Part shown: positions 6,874 through 13,939 of the stretch, in pieces
Position numbering within the stretch: the stretch's first letter is position 1
Layout of the letters: each line of letters starts with the position of its first letter
Assembly: GCA_903907475.1 (NCBI GenBank)
Contig: CAIVOB010000044.1
Coordinates: 1-13,939, forward strand
Reading direction: 5' to 3'
DNA: 13,939 nt
DNA from: Candidatus Omnitrophota bacterium
GTDB lineage: Bacteria > Omnitrophota > Gorgyraeia > Gygaellales > Profunditerraquicolaceae
The notes under the pieces: generated by a model
Databases searched by the model: none
The model's input: the letters and a program-made list of their open reading frames with translations, nothing else
Told to the model about the DNA's origin: nothing
Position numbers and translations under genes: made by a program

Positions 6874-8168
6874 TGAAAAACTTAGAGTTTTATAAAAATT
6901 TAGAGTTTGCGGCGGAAAAGAAAATAAAAACTGCACAAAACACCTTACTTAAAGAGCATTTACTATACTGCCAAAAAAACTCTCCTTATTATCGAAAGTA
7001 TTTTAAAAAAGAGGGTTTAGATATTAAAAAAATAAACTTGGGTAATTTAGCGACGCTTAAATTTACCTCTAAGGCAGACCTCGAAAAATACAATGATGAT
7101 TTTTTAGCTGTCAGCCCCCAAAAGATAGCGGAGATTGTTTTATCCAGCGGCACGACCGGTGAACCGACAAAAATAGCCTATAGCGCTGGAGATTTAAAAC
7201 GCCTGGCTTTTAACGAAGCACAATCGTTTCGCGCTTGCGGTTTTACGAATCAAGATATCGTGCTTTTAACCTGCACGATTGACCGCTGTTTTATCGCCGG
7301 ATTAGCGTATTATTCCGGTATTCGAGCCATCGGAGCAACCGCAATCCGCAATGGTTTAAATAGTTTAGAAAGCCATTTTGAACTCATTAAACGTTTACAA
7401 CCAACGGCCATTGTAGGCGTGCCCAGTTTTTTAAAGAAACTCGGGCTTTACTTAAATCAAAATAAGAAAAGCGCGAGCAAAAATAGTGTCAAAAAAATCG
7501 TCTGTATTGGTGAACCTTTGCGCGACCAAAATTTAAAATTTTTAAAAATCGGTCAGGATTTAGAAAAAATTTGGCAAGCTAAAGTTTATTCTACCTATTC
7601 CACCACTGAAATTGTTACTACCTTTTGTGAGTGCCGTGCTCAAAACGGGGGGCACCTGCATCCGGATTTAGCACTGGTCGAGATTGTTGATGACCACGGC
7701 AGAAACTTACCTGACGGTCAAAGTGGAGAGGTAGTGGTTACTCCGCTGAGAATTGAAGCGCTACCTTTAATACGTTTTAAAACCGGGGATATCAGTTTCT
7801 TAATTAACAAACCTTGCGCTTGTGGCAGAAAATCTTTAAGGCTCGGGCCAATTTTAGGCCGAAAAAAACAAATGATGAAAGTACAGGGGACAACTTTTTA
7901 TCCCCAAGCAATTTATTCCTGTTTAGAACAAATTAAAGGCATTAGTGATTATTATATTAGCGTTTCCAGCGCCGGATTACTTTCAGATAATCTAGAGATT
8001 TATGTCGCGCTCGAAAACCCCGCTTGCACAAAACTTGAGATTCAAGAAAAACTTCAAGCGCGTTTAAGAGTTAAACCAAAAATTTTTATTTGTGACGAGG
8101 AATTAATTAAAGAACAGGTCTTTACCAGCGGCTCCCGCAAGCCGGTGCGTTTTATTGATCGGAGATAA
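6873..8168 (+). CDS. PaaK-type AMP-forming acyl/aryl acid ligase
   Basis: This 431-residue adenylate-forming enzyme is similar to phenylacetate-CoA ligase. Motifs: the phosphate-binding loop LSSGTTGEPTK near residue 88, YSTTE in the A5 region, FKTGD in the A7 region, and the CACGR cysteine cluster characteristic of PaaK-like members, followed by a C-terminal lid domain that ends in a GSRKPVRF segment. Such enzymes activate a carboxylic acid as acyl-AMP and load it onto CoA or ACP. In aryl-polyene and flexirubin-type clusters an AMP ligase activates the aromatic starter, so that role is likely. The start is taken as ATG at 6873, overlapping the acyltransferase stop (TGATG); an in-frame TTG at 6825 would add 16 residues inside the upstream gene. 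Shine-Dalgarno support is weak. The substrate is not predictable; no aromatic ammonia-lyase is visible to supply a cinnamate. Confidence 0.87.
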   Translation: MKNLEFYKNLEFAAEKKIKTAQNTLLKEHLLYCQKNSPYYRKYFKKEGLDIKKINLGNLATLKFTSKADLEKYNDDFLAVSPQKIAEIVLSSGTTGEPTKIAYSAGDLKRLAFNEAQSFRACGFTNQDIVLLTCTIDRCFIAGLAYYSGIRAIGATAIRNGLNSLESHFELIKRLQPTAIVGVPSFLKKLGLYLNQNKKSASKNSVKKIVCIGEPLRDQNLKFLKIGQDLEKIWQAKVYSTYSTTEIVTTFCECRAQNGGHLHPDLALVEIVDDHGRNLPDGQSGEVVVTPLRIEALPLIRFKTGDISFLINKPCACGRKSLRLGPILGRKKQMMKVQGTTFYPQAIYSCLEQIKGISDYYISVSSAGLLSDNLEIYVALENPACTKLEIQEKLQARLRVKPKIFICDEELIKEQVFTSGSRKPVRFIDRR

Positions 8169-8171
8169 AAA

Positions 8172-9653
8172 GTGGCGAATTGTCAGACGATTGTGCCGAA
8201 TTTTGAATTTAGCCAACAGGAAATCAAAGCAGCACTAGAAAATAACCGCCTGCTTTCAATGGAGATGGAATTTTCTTTGCGTTGTAATTTTCATTGTCAA
8301 TATTGCTATATTCCCGATAAATCAAAATTTGAAAATGAATTAAGTTATGAAGAATTGCTCGACGCGGTATTACAGGCTAAAAACTTAGGAGTAAAAAAAA
8401 TTATTGTTTTAGGTGGTGAACCCATGGTTTATCCACAGGCCTTAAAAATGCTTAAATTTATCCGCGCGCAAAATTTAGATGTCGAAATGTTTACTAATGG
8501 TTTTGGGATTACCCCTGAAGTCGCCCAGCAACTCTTTAGTTTAGGAGTGCTGGTAGTTTTAAAAATGAACAGCCGCAAAGAAGATGTCCAGGACGCTTTG
8601 GCGGGGAAAAAAGGCGCCTATAAGATTATTCAGGATGCCTTTAATAATTTAAAACGCGCGGGATTTCCGACAAAAAATAAGCATTTCGGAGTAAGCACAA
8701 TTATCTGTCAGCAAAATTTTGATGAAATTATACCAATGTGGGAGTGGTTGCGCCAACAGGGAATCCAACCATATTTTGAAATTATTACCCCGCAAGGAAA
8801 AGGGCGGGAGAATGAATGGCTGCATGTTGATTCACAAAAGTTAAAAGAAACTTTTTTTAAGATCGCTAAAATTGATCAAGAGAAATTCGGAATTCACTGG
8901 GATCCTCAACCGCCACTCATTGGAATTAAATGCCTGCGGCATCAATTCTCCTGCCTCTTAAACTCTCAAGGTTACGTTTTGCCTTGCGTGGGAATTAATA
9001 TTCCTTTAGGTAATATCCGTGAGCATAAACTTGCTGACATTATTAAAGATAGTGAAGTCGTCCAAGATTTAAGAAATTACCGGACGCATATTAAGGGGCC
9101 TTGCCGGCAGTGCGTAAAAATTGAAAACTGTTATGGTTGCCGCGGGGCGGCATATCAAATTACCGGAGATTATCTGGCGTCTGACCCGTTGTGCTGGAAT
9201 AATACCGAACACCAAAGCCAAATTGTACATTTACCAGCCGCAGTAGGACGATTCATTCCGCAACAACCGCCGATGCAAATTATCGACACCCTCACTAGTA
9301 TCGGTGAACGCACGGCAAATATTAGCGTCACGATTTCTAACGATATGTTATTCGTCCGTGATGACGGCACGCTGGATGAAACCGCTTATCTAGAACTTAT
9401 CGCCCAAAGTATTGCCGCTCAAGCAGGATTTAAGCAGGTCGGAGTAGAGAATCAACCCATCGAGGGATTCTTATTAGGGGCAAAAAATTTAGAAATTTAC
9501 GCACCGGCGCATATCGGAGACACACTCACAATCTCTATTGTAAAATACGCGCGTTTCGGAGATTTTGGAATATTCAAAGGACAGATTTTTCGCAAAGAAG
9601 AGTTACTCGCAAAAGGAGAAGTAAAAGTTTGGGAGAATAAAAAGAAACCATGA
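8172..9653 (+). CDS. radical SAM/SPASM protein fused to an ApeP-like hotdog dehydratase domain
   Basis: This 493-residue protein has two parts. Residues about 25-345 form a radical SAM enzyme: CNFHCQYC (Cys38, Cys42, Cys45) binds the [4Fe-4S]-SAM cluster, and LGGEP follows. A full SPASM-type cysteine set sits at 254, 261, 272, 311, 314, 320, 323 and 341, able to hold auxiliary clusters. From about 353 the sequence becomes a hotdog domain: FIPQQPPMQIID resembles the LPHRPPMLLVD start of FabZ/ApeP proteins, and LELIAQSIAAQAG (from Leu407) matches the central helix, keeping the catalytic-type Glu408. The His that should lie about 14 residues earlier is missing; position 394 is Phe. GTG start with GGAGA at 8161-8165. 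The LolA-like start overlaps its stop by four bases (ATGA). The radical chemistry is unknown; dehydrogenation, cyclisation or another modification of an ACP-bound chain is inferred. The reading frame is open throughout, so the fusion is real in this assembly. Confidence 0.85.
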   Translation: MANCQTIVPNFEFSQQEIKAALENNRLLSMEMEFSLRCNFHCQYCYIPDKSKFENELSYEELLDAVLQAKNLGVKKIIVLGGEPMVYPQALKMLKFIRAQNLDVEMFTNGFGITPEVAQQLFSLGVLVVLKMNSRKEDVQDALAGKKGAYKIIQDAFNNLKRAGFPTKNKHFGVSTIICQQNFDEIIPMWEWLRQQGIQPYFEIITPQGKGRENEWLHVDSQKLKETFFKIAKIDQEKFGIHWDPQPPLIGIKCLRHQFSCLLNSQGYVLPCVGINIPLGNIREHKLADIIKDSEVVQDLRNYRTHIKGPCRQCVKIENCYGCRGAAYQITGDYLASDPLCWNNTEHQSQIVHLPAAVGRFIPQQPPMQIIDTLTSIGERTANISVTISNDMLFVRDDGTLDETAYLELIAQSIAAQAGFKQVGVENQPIEGFLLGAKNLEIYAPAHIGDTLTISIVKYARFGDFGIFKGQIFRKEELLAKGEVKVWENKKKP

Positions 9654-10285
9654 AAAAATTTATCTTACTATTATTTATTACTTTAAATATTACTCCACTT
9701 TATGCTGGCACTCCCGCTAAAGAAATTGATACAATTTTAGGGGCGCTGCAGGAAAAAATGGCTAAAGTATCCACGATTCAAACGGATTTTATCCAAGAAA
9801 AGAATCTGGCGCTTTTTAAAGCAAAGTTAATTTTAAAAGGGAAAATTTATATTCAAAAACCGGGAATGCTTGCCTGGCGAGTTTTTTCTCCCTTACGTTA
9901 TACTTTAATAATTAGTGGGAGCAACATCAGCCAGTGGGACGAAGATTCTAAAGCAGTACAATCGGTATCGATGGCCAGAAATCCTAGTTTTCAAGTTGCG
10001 ATTGATCAAATGCAAAATTGGTTTTCCGGTACCTATAAAGCGATGCAAGGGGATTATGATATTAACTTAATCAGCCAACATCCTTTAAAACTTGAATTTG
10101 TGCCCAAGGAAAAATCTCTGGCGCGTAATTTTATTCAACGCGTGGCGGTACTTTTTCAAACAGATGATCAATATATTAAAGAAATAAATATTTTGGAAAA
10201 AAGCGGAGACCAGACTTTACTAAAATTTATTAACCCCCAACTTAATCAAATAATTTCCCCGCAAGCCTGGGAGGTTAAAGCTTAA
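9650..10285 (+). CDS. LolA-like periplasmic lipid/lipoprotein carrier
   Basis: This is a 211-residue exported protein. The signal peptide is MKKFILLLFITLNITPLYA with probable cleavage after Ala19. The mature part shows the LolA/LolB-type layout: an N-terminal helix (IDTILGALQEKMAKVSTIQ), a TDFIQEK strand, then KGKIYIQKPGMLAWRV, typical of the LolA family, where a PGxxRW-like stretch is usual. Family knowledge: LolA carries lipoproteins through the periplasm in a hydrophobic cavity; LolA-like members are standard in aryl-polyene clusters and are thought to carry the lipid product. It lies directly before the MMPL exporter (TAATG overlap), so it probably receives the exporter's cargo. It is unlikely to be the housekeeping LolA because of this linkage. 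Confidence is high for the family, moderate for the cargo. Confidence 0.87.
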   Translation: MKKFILLLFITLNITPLYAGTPAKEIDTILGALQEKMAKVSTIQTDFIQEKNLALFKAKLILKGKIYIQKPGMLAWRVFSPLRYTLIISGSNISQWDEDSKAVQSVSMARNPSFQVAIDQMQNWFSGTYKAMQGDYDINLISQHPLKLEFVPKEKSLARNFIQRVAVLFQTDDQYIKEINILEKSGDQTLLKFINPQLNQIISPQAWEVKA

Positions 10286-12684
10286 TGGCAACTCGTATTT
10301 TAGTGCAAATAAATTCCTGCGTTAAAAGCAATAAAAAAATCATTACCGGATTATTGGGTTTAATAATTTTAGCTTCTTTAATTGGCTTAAAATTTATTAA
10401 ATATAATAACAACATTGAATTAATGCTGCCGACAGATAGCCAGGTACAGCAATCAATGCAATTTTTACGGGAATCTAATTTTTCGGATAAACTCGTGCTT
10501 TCCTTGAAACTTAACGATCAAAAACATACAACTGACGACCTAATTTTAGTGACCGATAAACTGGCAGACTCCCTAAAATCACCCTTAGTGAAACAAGTTA
10601 TAAATAATATCTCGAGCGTTAATTTTATGCCAGAAATGCTTTTTTTTTTACAGTATTCCCCGCAACTATTCGGCCCTGAAACTCTACTAAAAATTCAAAA
10701 TCAATTAAATCCTTTGGGAATAAAAGAGCGCTTAGGCTTTATCTACCGTCAAAGCCTGGCTCCGGGAAGCGCATTAATGCTGCCTTTTTTACGTGCTGAC
10801 CCGCTGAATCTGAGCTCCGCGATCTTAAGTAATATTCAAAAACTTTCTCAAGCTTCAGGATATGATGTCACAATAAATCGCGGCCACTTTGTAAGTAAGG
10901 ATGGACGGGCAACAATGATCATCGTAAAAACCGCAGTACTTTTAACCGAAGGGTTTGGCAGCCGAAAAATCGTTAGTTATTTACAAGAAAAATTACGCCT
11001 ACTTCCTGACTATGTAAGCGCCGATATTATCGCCGGGCATATGCATACCGTAAAAAACGAAGACCTTATCAAAAGAGACATCTTGCTCACTTCAATTATT
11101 GCCACTTTAGGGTTCTTACTTTTATTTTTACTAGTTTTTCGCGATTGGCGCGCAATGATTATTTTTTTAATGCCTTTCGTGGCCGTGCTAGTCTCCACTC
11201 ACGTGGGGTTTTTAATTTTTAAAAGCCTTTCTTATTTTGTGATTGGCTTAAGTTCGGTGATTGCCGGAATTACGATTGATTATGGAATTTATGTTTATAT
11301 GGCAGTACGTAAAGCTGGAAACAGCGTGGAAACTTTAAACAAAATTATTCAACCCGTAATTTTTGGAGCCTTAACCACAATTAGTGTTTTTGCGGTGTTT
11401 TTCTTTTCCAGTGTTAAAGGCTACCACCAGTTAGCATTTTTTTCTAATTTTACGATTATTCTCTGCCTAGGGTTTGCATTATTTATTCTGCCGCACTTTA
11501 TAAAAGAAGAGCCAAAAGCAAAGTTGACTCCGAACCTTAACTCGGAGTCACAAAAGAATTACTCCAGTATTTCAGACCGACTTTGGTTAACTACTTGGTG
11601 TATACTGCTTGTTATAATGTTCGGATTTGGAAGCCGGGTAAAATTCAATAATGACATCACGCAATTTGACGGCGCCGGCCTAAAAGTCGCTAAAAGCGAA
11701 GCAGCATTTCACGACACTTGGGGAGGCAAGGATTTACCGGCGGTATTTGTAGTTTCCGCTCCCACGCTCAAAGAGGCTTACGAACTTAACACCACAGTAT
11801 ATGCAGCGGCAACAAAAGCAATCGGTAAAGATAATTTTAATAGTCTGGCTTCAATCTGGCCGGGAACAAAAATTCGCCAAGCAAATTTAAACGCTTGGAA
11901 TAATTTCTGGAGCGCGGAAAAGAAAACTTCCTTGAAAAAACTATTATTAGAGGAGGGAAAGGCATTTAATTTCTCGGCAGAAGCTTTTACGCCATTTCTT
12001 AAACAACTCACGGCGCCATTAAATGTGACGCTCGAACCTCAAGGCCTAACTTTTTTTGAACAATTAAAAGAACAATTTATCTTAGAAAAAGATAACTACT
12101 ATCAAATTCTATCTTACTTCCCCGACCAAGAGGAATACATTGCCAAGCTTACTCAGATTAAAGCTACTTTTCCCGGAAGTTTCTTAGTTTCACGCAAAAA
12201 CTTTTCACAGCAAGTATCTAAAGCTTTGAGCAGTGAATTTATTTTTTTAGGATTTTTAGCACTTTTTTCTACTCTTGGCTTAACTTTCCTTTTATTAAAA
12301 AATTTGCGCTTAACCGCATTAGCCATGGTTCCGGTGGTCACGGCTTTAGCTTTAATTAGCGGAATAACATCTTTAGCGCGCCTAACGCTTAACATTCCCA
12401 GCGTAATTGCCGCAATGGTCGTAATCGGGATAGTCAGTGACTACGGAATGTTTATGGTGTATTATTGTAAATACAAGTATCAGACGGGAACGGTTACCGC
12501 CGTAACCCTGGCCGCAGTTACAACACTTATTGGAGCCGGGGTGCTCTTATTTGCTCAACATCCGGTATTATTTTCAATTGGCATCACCCTGGTATCCGGG
12601 GTTTTAGCAGGATATTTATCGAGTTTAATAATTATCCCGGCGTTTTATCGATTATGGAGATCCAAAGATGATCACACGCTTTAA
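10285..12684 (+). CDS. MMPL/RND-family lipid exporter
   Basis: This 799-residue inner-membrane transporter has the RND duplicated layout. TM1 is at about 20-38, a periplasmic domain runs to about 265, TM2-6 span about 268-408, TM7 is at about 433-450, a second periplasmic domain reaches about 645, and TM8-12 span about 650-792. The paired intramembrane motifs GITIDYGIYVY (Asp332) and GIVSDYGMFMVYY (Asp719) match the proton-relay positions of MMPL proteins. Family knowledge: MMPL exporters use the proton gradient to move lipids or polyketide lipids out of the inner membrane. A linker of about 25 residues between the halves (about 409-432) is cytoplasmic and Lys/Ser/Asn-rich. It overlaps LolA by one base and the downstream lipoprotein by 17 bases. 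GGGAGG at 10269-10274 provides the ribosome site. Export of the cluster product toward the outer membrane is the natural role. Confidence 0.92.
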   Translation: MATRILVQINSCVKSNKKIITGLLGLIILASLIGLKFIKYNNNIELMLPTDSQVQQSMQFLRESNFSDKLVLSLKLNDQKHTTDDLILVTDKLADSLKSPLVKQVINNISSVNFMPEMLFFLQYSPQLFGPETLLKIQNQLNPLGIKERLGFIYRQSLAPGSALMLPFLRADPLNLSSAILSNIQKLSQASGYDVTINRGHFVSKDGRATMIIVKTAVLLTEGFGSRKIVSYLQEKLRLLPDYVSADIIAGHMHTVKNEDLIKRDILLTSIIATLGFLLLFLLVFRDWRAMIIFLMPFVAVLVSTHVGFLIFKSLSYFVIGLSSVIAGITIDYGIYVYMAVRKAGNSVETLNKIIQPVIFGALTTISVFAVFFFSSVKGYHQLAFFSNFTIILCLGFALFILPHFIKEEPKAKLTPNLNSESQKNYSSISDRLWLTTWCILLVIMFGFGSRVKFNNDITQFDGAGLKVAKSEAAFHDTWGGKDLPAVFVVSAPTLKEAYELNTTVYAAATKAIGKDNFNSLASIWPGTKIRQANLNAWNNFWSAEKKTSLKKLLLEEGKAFNFSAEAFTPFLKQLTAPLNVTLEPQGLTFFEQLKEQFILEKDNYYQILSYFPDQEEYIAKLTQIKATFPGSFLVSRKNFSQQVSKALSSEFIFLGFLALFSTLGLTFLLLKNLRLTALAMVPVVTALALISGITSLARLTLNIPSVIAAMVVIGIVSDYGMFMVYYCKYKYQTGTVTAVTLAAVTTLIGAGVLLFAQHPVLFSIGITLVSGVLAGYLSSLIIIPAFYRLWRSKDDHTL
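11525..11550 (+). repeat. perfect inverted repeat in the exporter linker coding region
   Basis: TGACTCCGA (11525-11533) and TCGGAGTCA (11542-11550) are exact reverse complements, giving a 9-bp stem with an 8-base loop. It lies exactly in the codons for the non-conserved cytoplasmic linker between the two halves of the exporter. No U-tract follows, so it is not a terminator. Confidence 0.5.
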
Positions 12685-13339
12685 ATTAATATTTTTAGCG
12701 CTCATAATTTTATGTGGCTCCGGCTGCAGCTCGCTACCTTTTAAAAATATTGATTACGTATCTTTAGATGGCTTAAATCCTAACGCGCTGCGCCAAGAAT
12801 TCCAAGAACAACTAGCGCAAAATCTAGAAATAATAAATAGTATTGTTTTCCAATATAAATGGCAAAGCTTTTCAGCTTTAGGATACACGCAAATCGATTT
12901 AAAATCTGACACTTTTCGCGTCTCTTGCTTGAGCCCAGTAGGAATTAAATTATTTGAATTAACCGGAGACCGCCAAGAAGTTAAACCGATTTTTGTTTTA
13001 AAAGAATTACTCCAAAGAGGAGACCTGCCCCGGGCGGTCGGAGAGGATATTCGCAGGATTTATTTTGATTTTACGCCTCTGCCGGTGGCAAAAATAGAAT
13101 CCGAAAAATATAAAATCACCTTTACCCAACCAAGTGGAAAAGGAGAACTGCAATATGTCTTCGCCGGAAAAAACCATTGGTTGGTGGAAAAACATTACTT
13201 AGAAAAAAAACACAAACTTTGGAGTGTTTACTATTATGACTACGAACTCCATAACGGTAAACTTTACCCGACAAATTTAATTTTAAAACACCACCGTTTT
13301 GGCTATAATTTAATTATCCGTTTAAAAGAGGTGCCTTAA
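12668..13339 (+). CDS. LolB/DUF3261-like outer-membrane lipoprotein
   Basis: This 223-residue lipoprotein has a hydrophobic signal segment and the sequence CGSGCSS, placing the lipidated residue at Cys20. The lipobox is somewhat atypical, with Gly at -3. The mature part resembles LolB-type beta-rich proteins: strands around QSFSALGYTQIDLKSDTFRV, then SPVGIKLFELTGDR, and a C-terminal run of Tyr-rich strands. DUF3261 lipoproteins of this size are recurrent members of aryl-polyene clusters, next to the MMPL and LolA-like genes, and this gene has the same neighbourhood. It would receive the exported lipid from the LolA-like carrier and help insert it in the outer membrane, by analogy with LolB. 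The ATG lies 17 bases inside the exporter gene, with GGAGA at 12656-12660. Family assignment rests on context and fold-like pattern more than on strict motifs. Confidence 0.72.
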   Translation: MITRFKLIFLALIILCGSGCSSLPFKNIDYVSLDGLNPNALRQEFQEQLAQNLEIINSIVFQYKWQSFSALGYTQIDLKSDTFRVSCLSPVGIKLFELTGDRQEVKPIFVLKELLQRGDLPRAVGEDIRRIYFDFTPLPVAKIESEKYKITFTQPSGKGELQYVFAGKNHWLVEKHYLEKKHKLWSVYYYDYELHNGKLYPTNLILKHHRFGYNLIIRLKEVP

Positions 13340-13340
13340 G

Positions 13341-13712
13341 ATGAGCAAATTAAAACAAGAAATTAAATCCAGTCTTCAAGGAATCGAAGAAGTAAGCGCG
13401 CTAAAAAGCTGCGCGCGTTTTTTATTTCCTAAAAAATTTAGCGGTTTTAAGGGCCACTTCCCGAATAAACCGATTTTACCCGGAGTTTGTAAAATTCAAG
13501 CCGCTTTATTAGTTCTAGAAGCACGGAAACACAAAAACGTAAGATTGACCGAGATAATCTTAGCCAAGTTTTTTGCTCCAGTTACTTTTAACGAGGAACT
13601 CATTTTTAACTTAGAAGAAGAGCCGAAAAATGATACTGAATCTACCGTCACGGTTAAAGTAAGTTGCGGGAATAAAAAAATCGCGGAATTGAAATTAAGA
13701 GTTAATATCTAA
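13341..13712 (+). CDS. ApeI/FabZ-like 3-hydroxyacyl-ACP dehydratase, hotdog fold
   Basis: This is a 123-residue single hotdog domain. The motif FKGHFPNKPILPGVCKIQ is the FabZ/ApeI active-site block; His39 corresponds to the catalytic His of FabZ (GHFPxxPxxPGV). In FabZ a catalytic Glu lies 14 residues after that His; here that position is Gln53. It should dehydrate 3-hydroxyacyl-ACP to the enoyl form. Family knowledge: ApeI of aryl-polyene systems works as a heterodimer with the related ApeP. The only other hotdog dehydratase domain seen here is the C-terminus of the radical SAM fusion, which has the Glu but not the His. Starting one base after the lipoprotein stop, it has GAGGTG at 13328-13333 as ribosome site. 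It is shorter than FabZ (about 150) but normal for ApeI-like proteins. Confidence 0.85.
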   Translation: MSKLKQEIKSSLQGIEEVSALKSCARFLFPKKFSGFKGHFPNKPILPGVCKIQAALLVLEARKHKNVRLTEIILAKFFAPVTFNEELIFNLEEEPKNDTESTVTVKVSCGNKKIAELKLRVNI

Positions 13713-13723
13713 GGAGAGCACTC

Positions 13724-13939
13724 ATGCGCGAAAAAAATGAAAGTTATTTTGAAAAAATTCCCGGTGCCCCGAACCCCATAAGCTTTGAAATTAAAAGAAG
13801 GGTGAGTTTTAATGAAGTTGATATCATGGGAATTGTCTGGTACGGCCAGTATGCGATTTACTTCGAACAAGCGCAAACCGAACTTGGCAGGCGTTGCGGT
13901 TTATCGTTCCAAAATTTCTATTTAGCAAACCTGCGTGCC
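13724..13939 (+). CDS. 4HBT-family acyl thioesterase, N-terminal fragment
   Basis: The first 72 codons of a gene cut by the window end. The segment VSFNEVDIMGIVWYGQYAIYFEQA is split here as VSFNEVDIMGIVWYG and QYAIYFEQA; it carries the 4-hydroxybenzoyl-CoA/YbgC thioesterase signature DxxGIVxxxxY, with Asp33 as the expected catalytic acid, followed by ELGRRCGL. Members hydrolyse acyl- or aroyl-thioesters. Thioesterases with the same (N)EVDxMGIVW block are regular members of aryl-polyene clusters, where they may release or edit chains. AAGGAGAG at 13711-13718 precedes the ATG and overlaps the upstream stop. It shows that the operon extends past the window. Confidence 0.85.
   Translation, partial: MREKNESYFEKIPGAPNPISFEIKRRVSFNEVDIMGIVWYGQYAIYFEQAQTELGRRCGLSFQNFYLANLRA

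Noticed and set aside
9225..9260. Frameshift or assembly joining two genes in the radical SAM protein
   Set aside because: The frame is continuous through the junction, there is no internal start with a ribosome site at the hotdog boundary, and base composition does not change; still only read mapping could exclude it fully.
1..13939. tRNA/rRNA genes, CRISPR arrays, insertion sequences, phage genes
   Set aside because: No regular repeat-spacer pattern, transposase or integrase motif, or tRNA-like cloverleaf was seen on either strand by eye.

Overview
The window reads as a chromosomal segment of a Gram-negative (diderm) bacterium. It is AT-leaning, with many TTA leucine codons and A/T third positions. 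It encodes a Sec-exported beta-barrel porin, two lipoproteins and a LolA-like periplasmic carrier. All supported genes lie on the + strand and are tightly packed. The taxon cannot be fixed from sequence alone. The mix of a PHP-domain protein, an alginate-export-type porin and an aryl-polyene-like operon outside a typical proteobacterial setting would fit a candidate phylum such as Omnitrophota, but that is an inference.

Region 1 (1-797): the C-terminal end of a PHP-domain metal-dependent phosphoesterase, a small lipoprotein starting one base into its stop codon, and a weak terminator-like hairpin. Region 2 (830-2335): a single-gene transcription unit with a near-consensus sigma-70 promoter, a structured leader, a perfect Shine-Dalgarno, an alginate-export-family-like outer-membrane porin, and a strong intrinsic terminator.

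Region 3 (2367 to the window end): a compact operon of eleven genes, many with overlapping stop and start codons, that looks like an aryl-polyene-type (type II PKS/FAS-like) lipid or pigment pathway. In order: ketoreductase (FabG), CrtI/phytoene-desaturase-like FAD oxidoreductase, ketosynthase, acyl carrier protein, PlsC-type acyltransferase, PaaK-type AMP-forming ligase, a radical SAM/SPASM protein fused to a hotdog dehydratase-like domain, LolA-like carrier, MMPL/RND exporter, LolB/DUF3261-like lipoprotein, ApeI-like hotdog dehydratase, and a 4HBT thioesterase cut by the window end (counted as the twelfth, partial gene).

The likely logic is as follows. The ligase activates a starter acid onto the ACP. 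The ketosynthase, ketoreductase and dehydratase extend it into an unsaturated chain. The CrtI-like and radical SAM enzymes modify the chain. The acyltransferase moves it to a lipid, and the MMPL, LolA-like and LolB-like proteins carry the product to the outer membrane. The standout features are the radical SAM-hotdog fusion and the fact that the two hotdog proteins each keep only one half of the usual His/Glu dehydratase pair, which suggests an obligate heterodimer. No ammonia-lyase, chain-length factor or glycosyltransferase is visible; the operon continues beyond the window.
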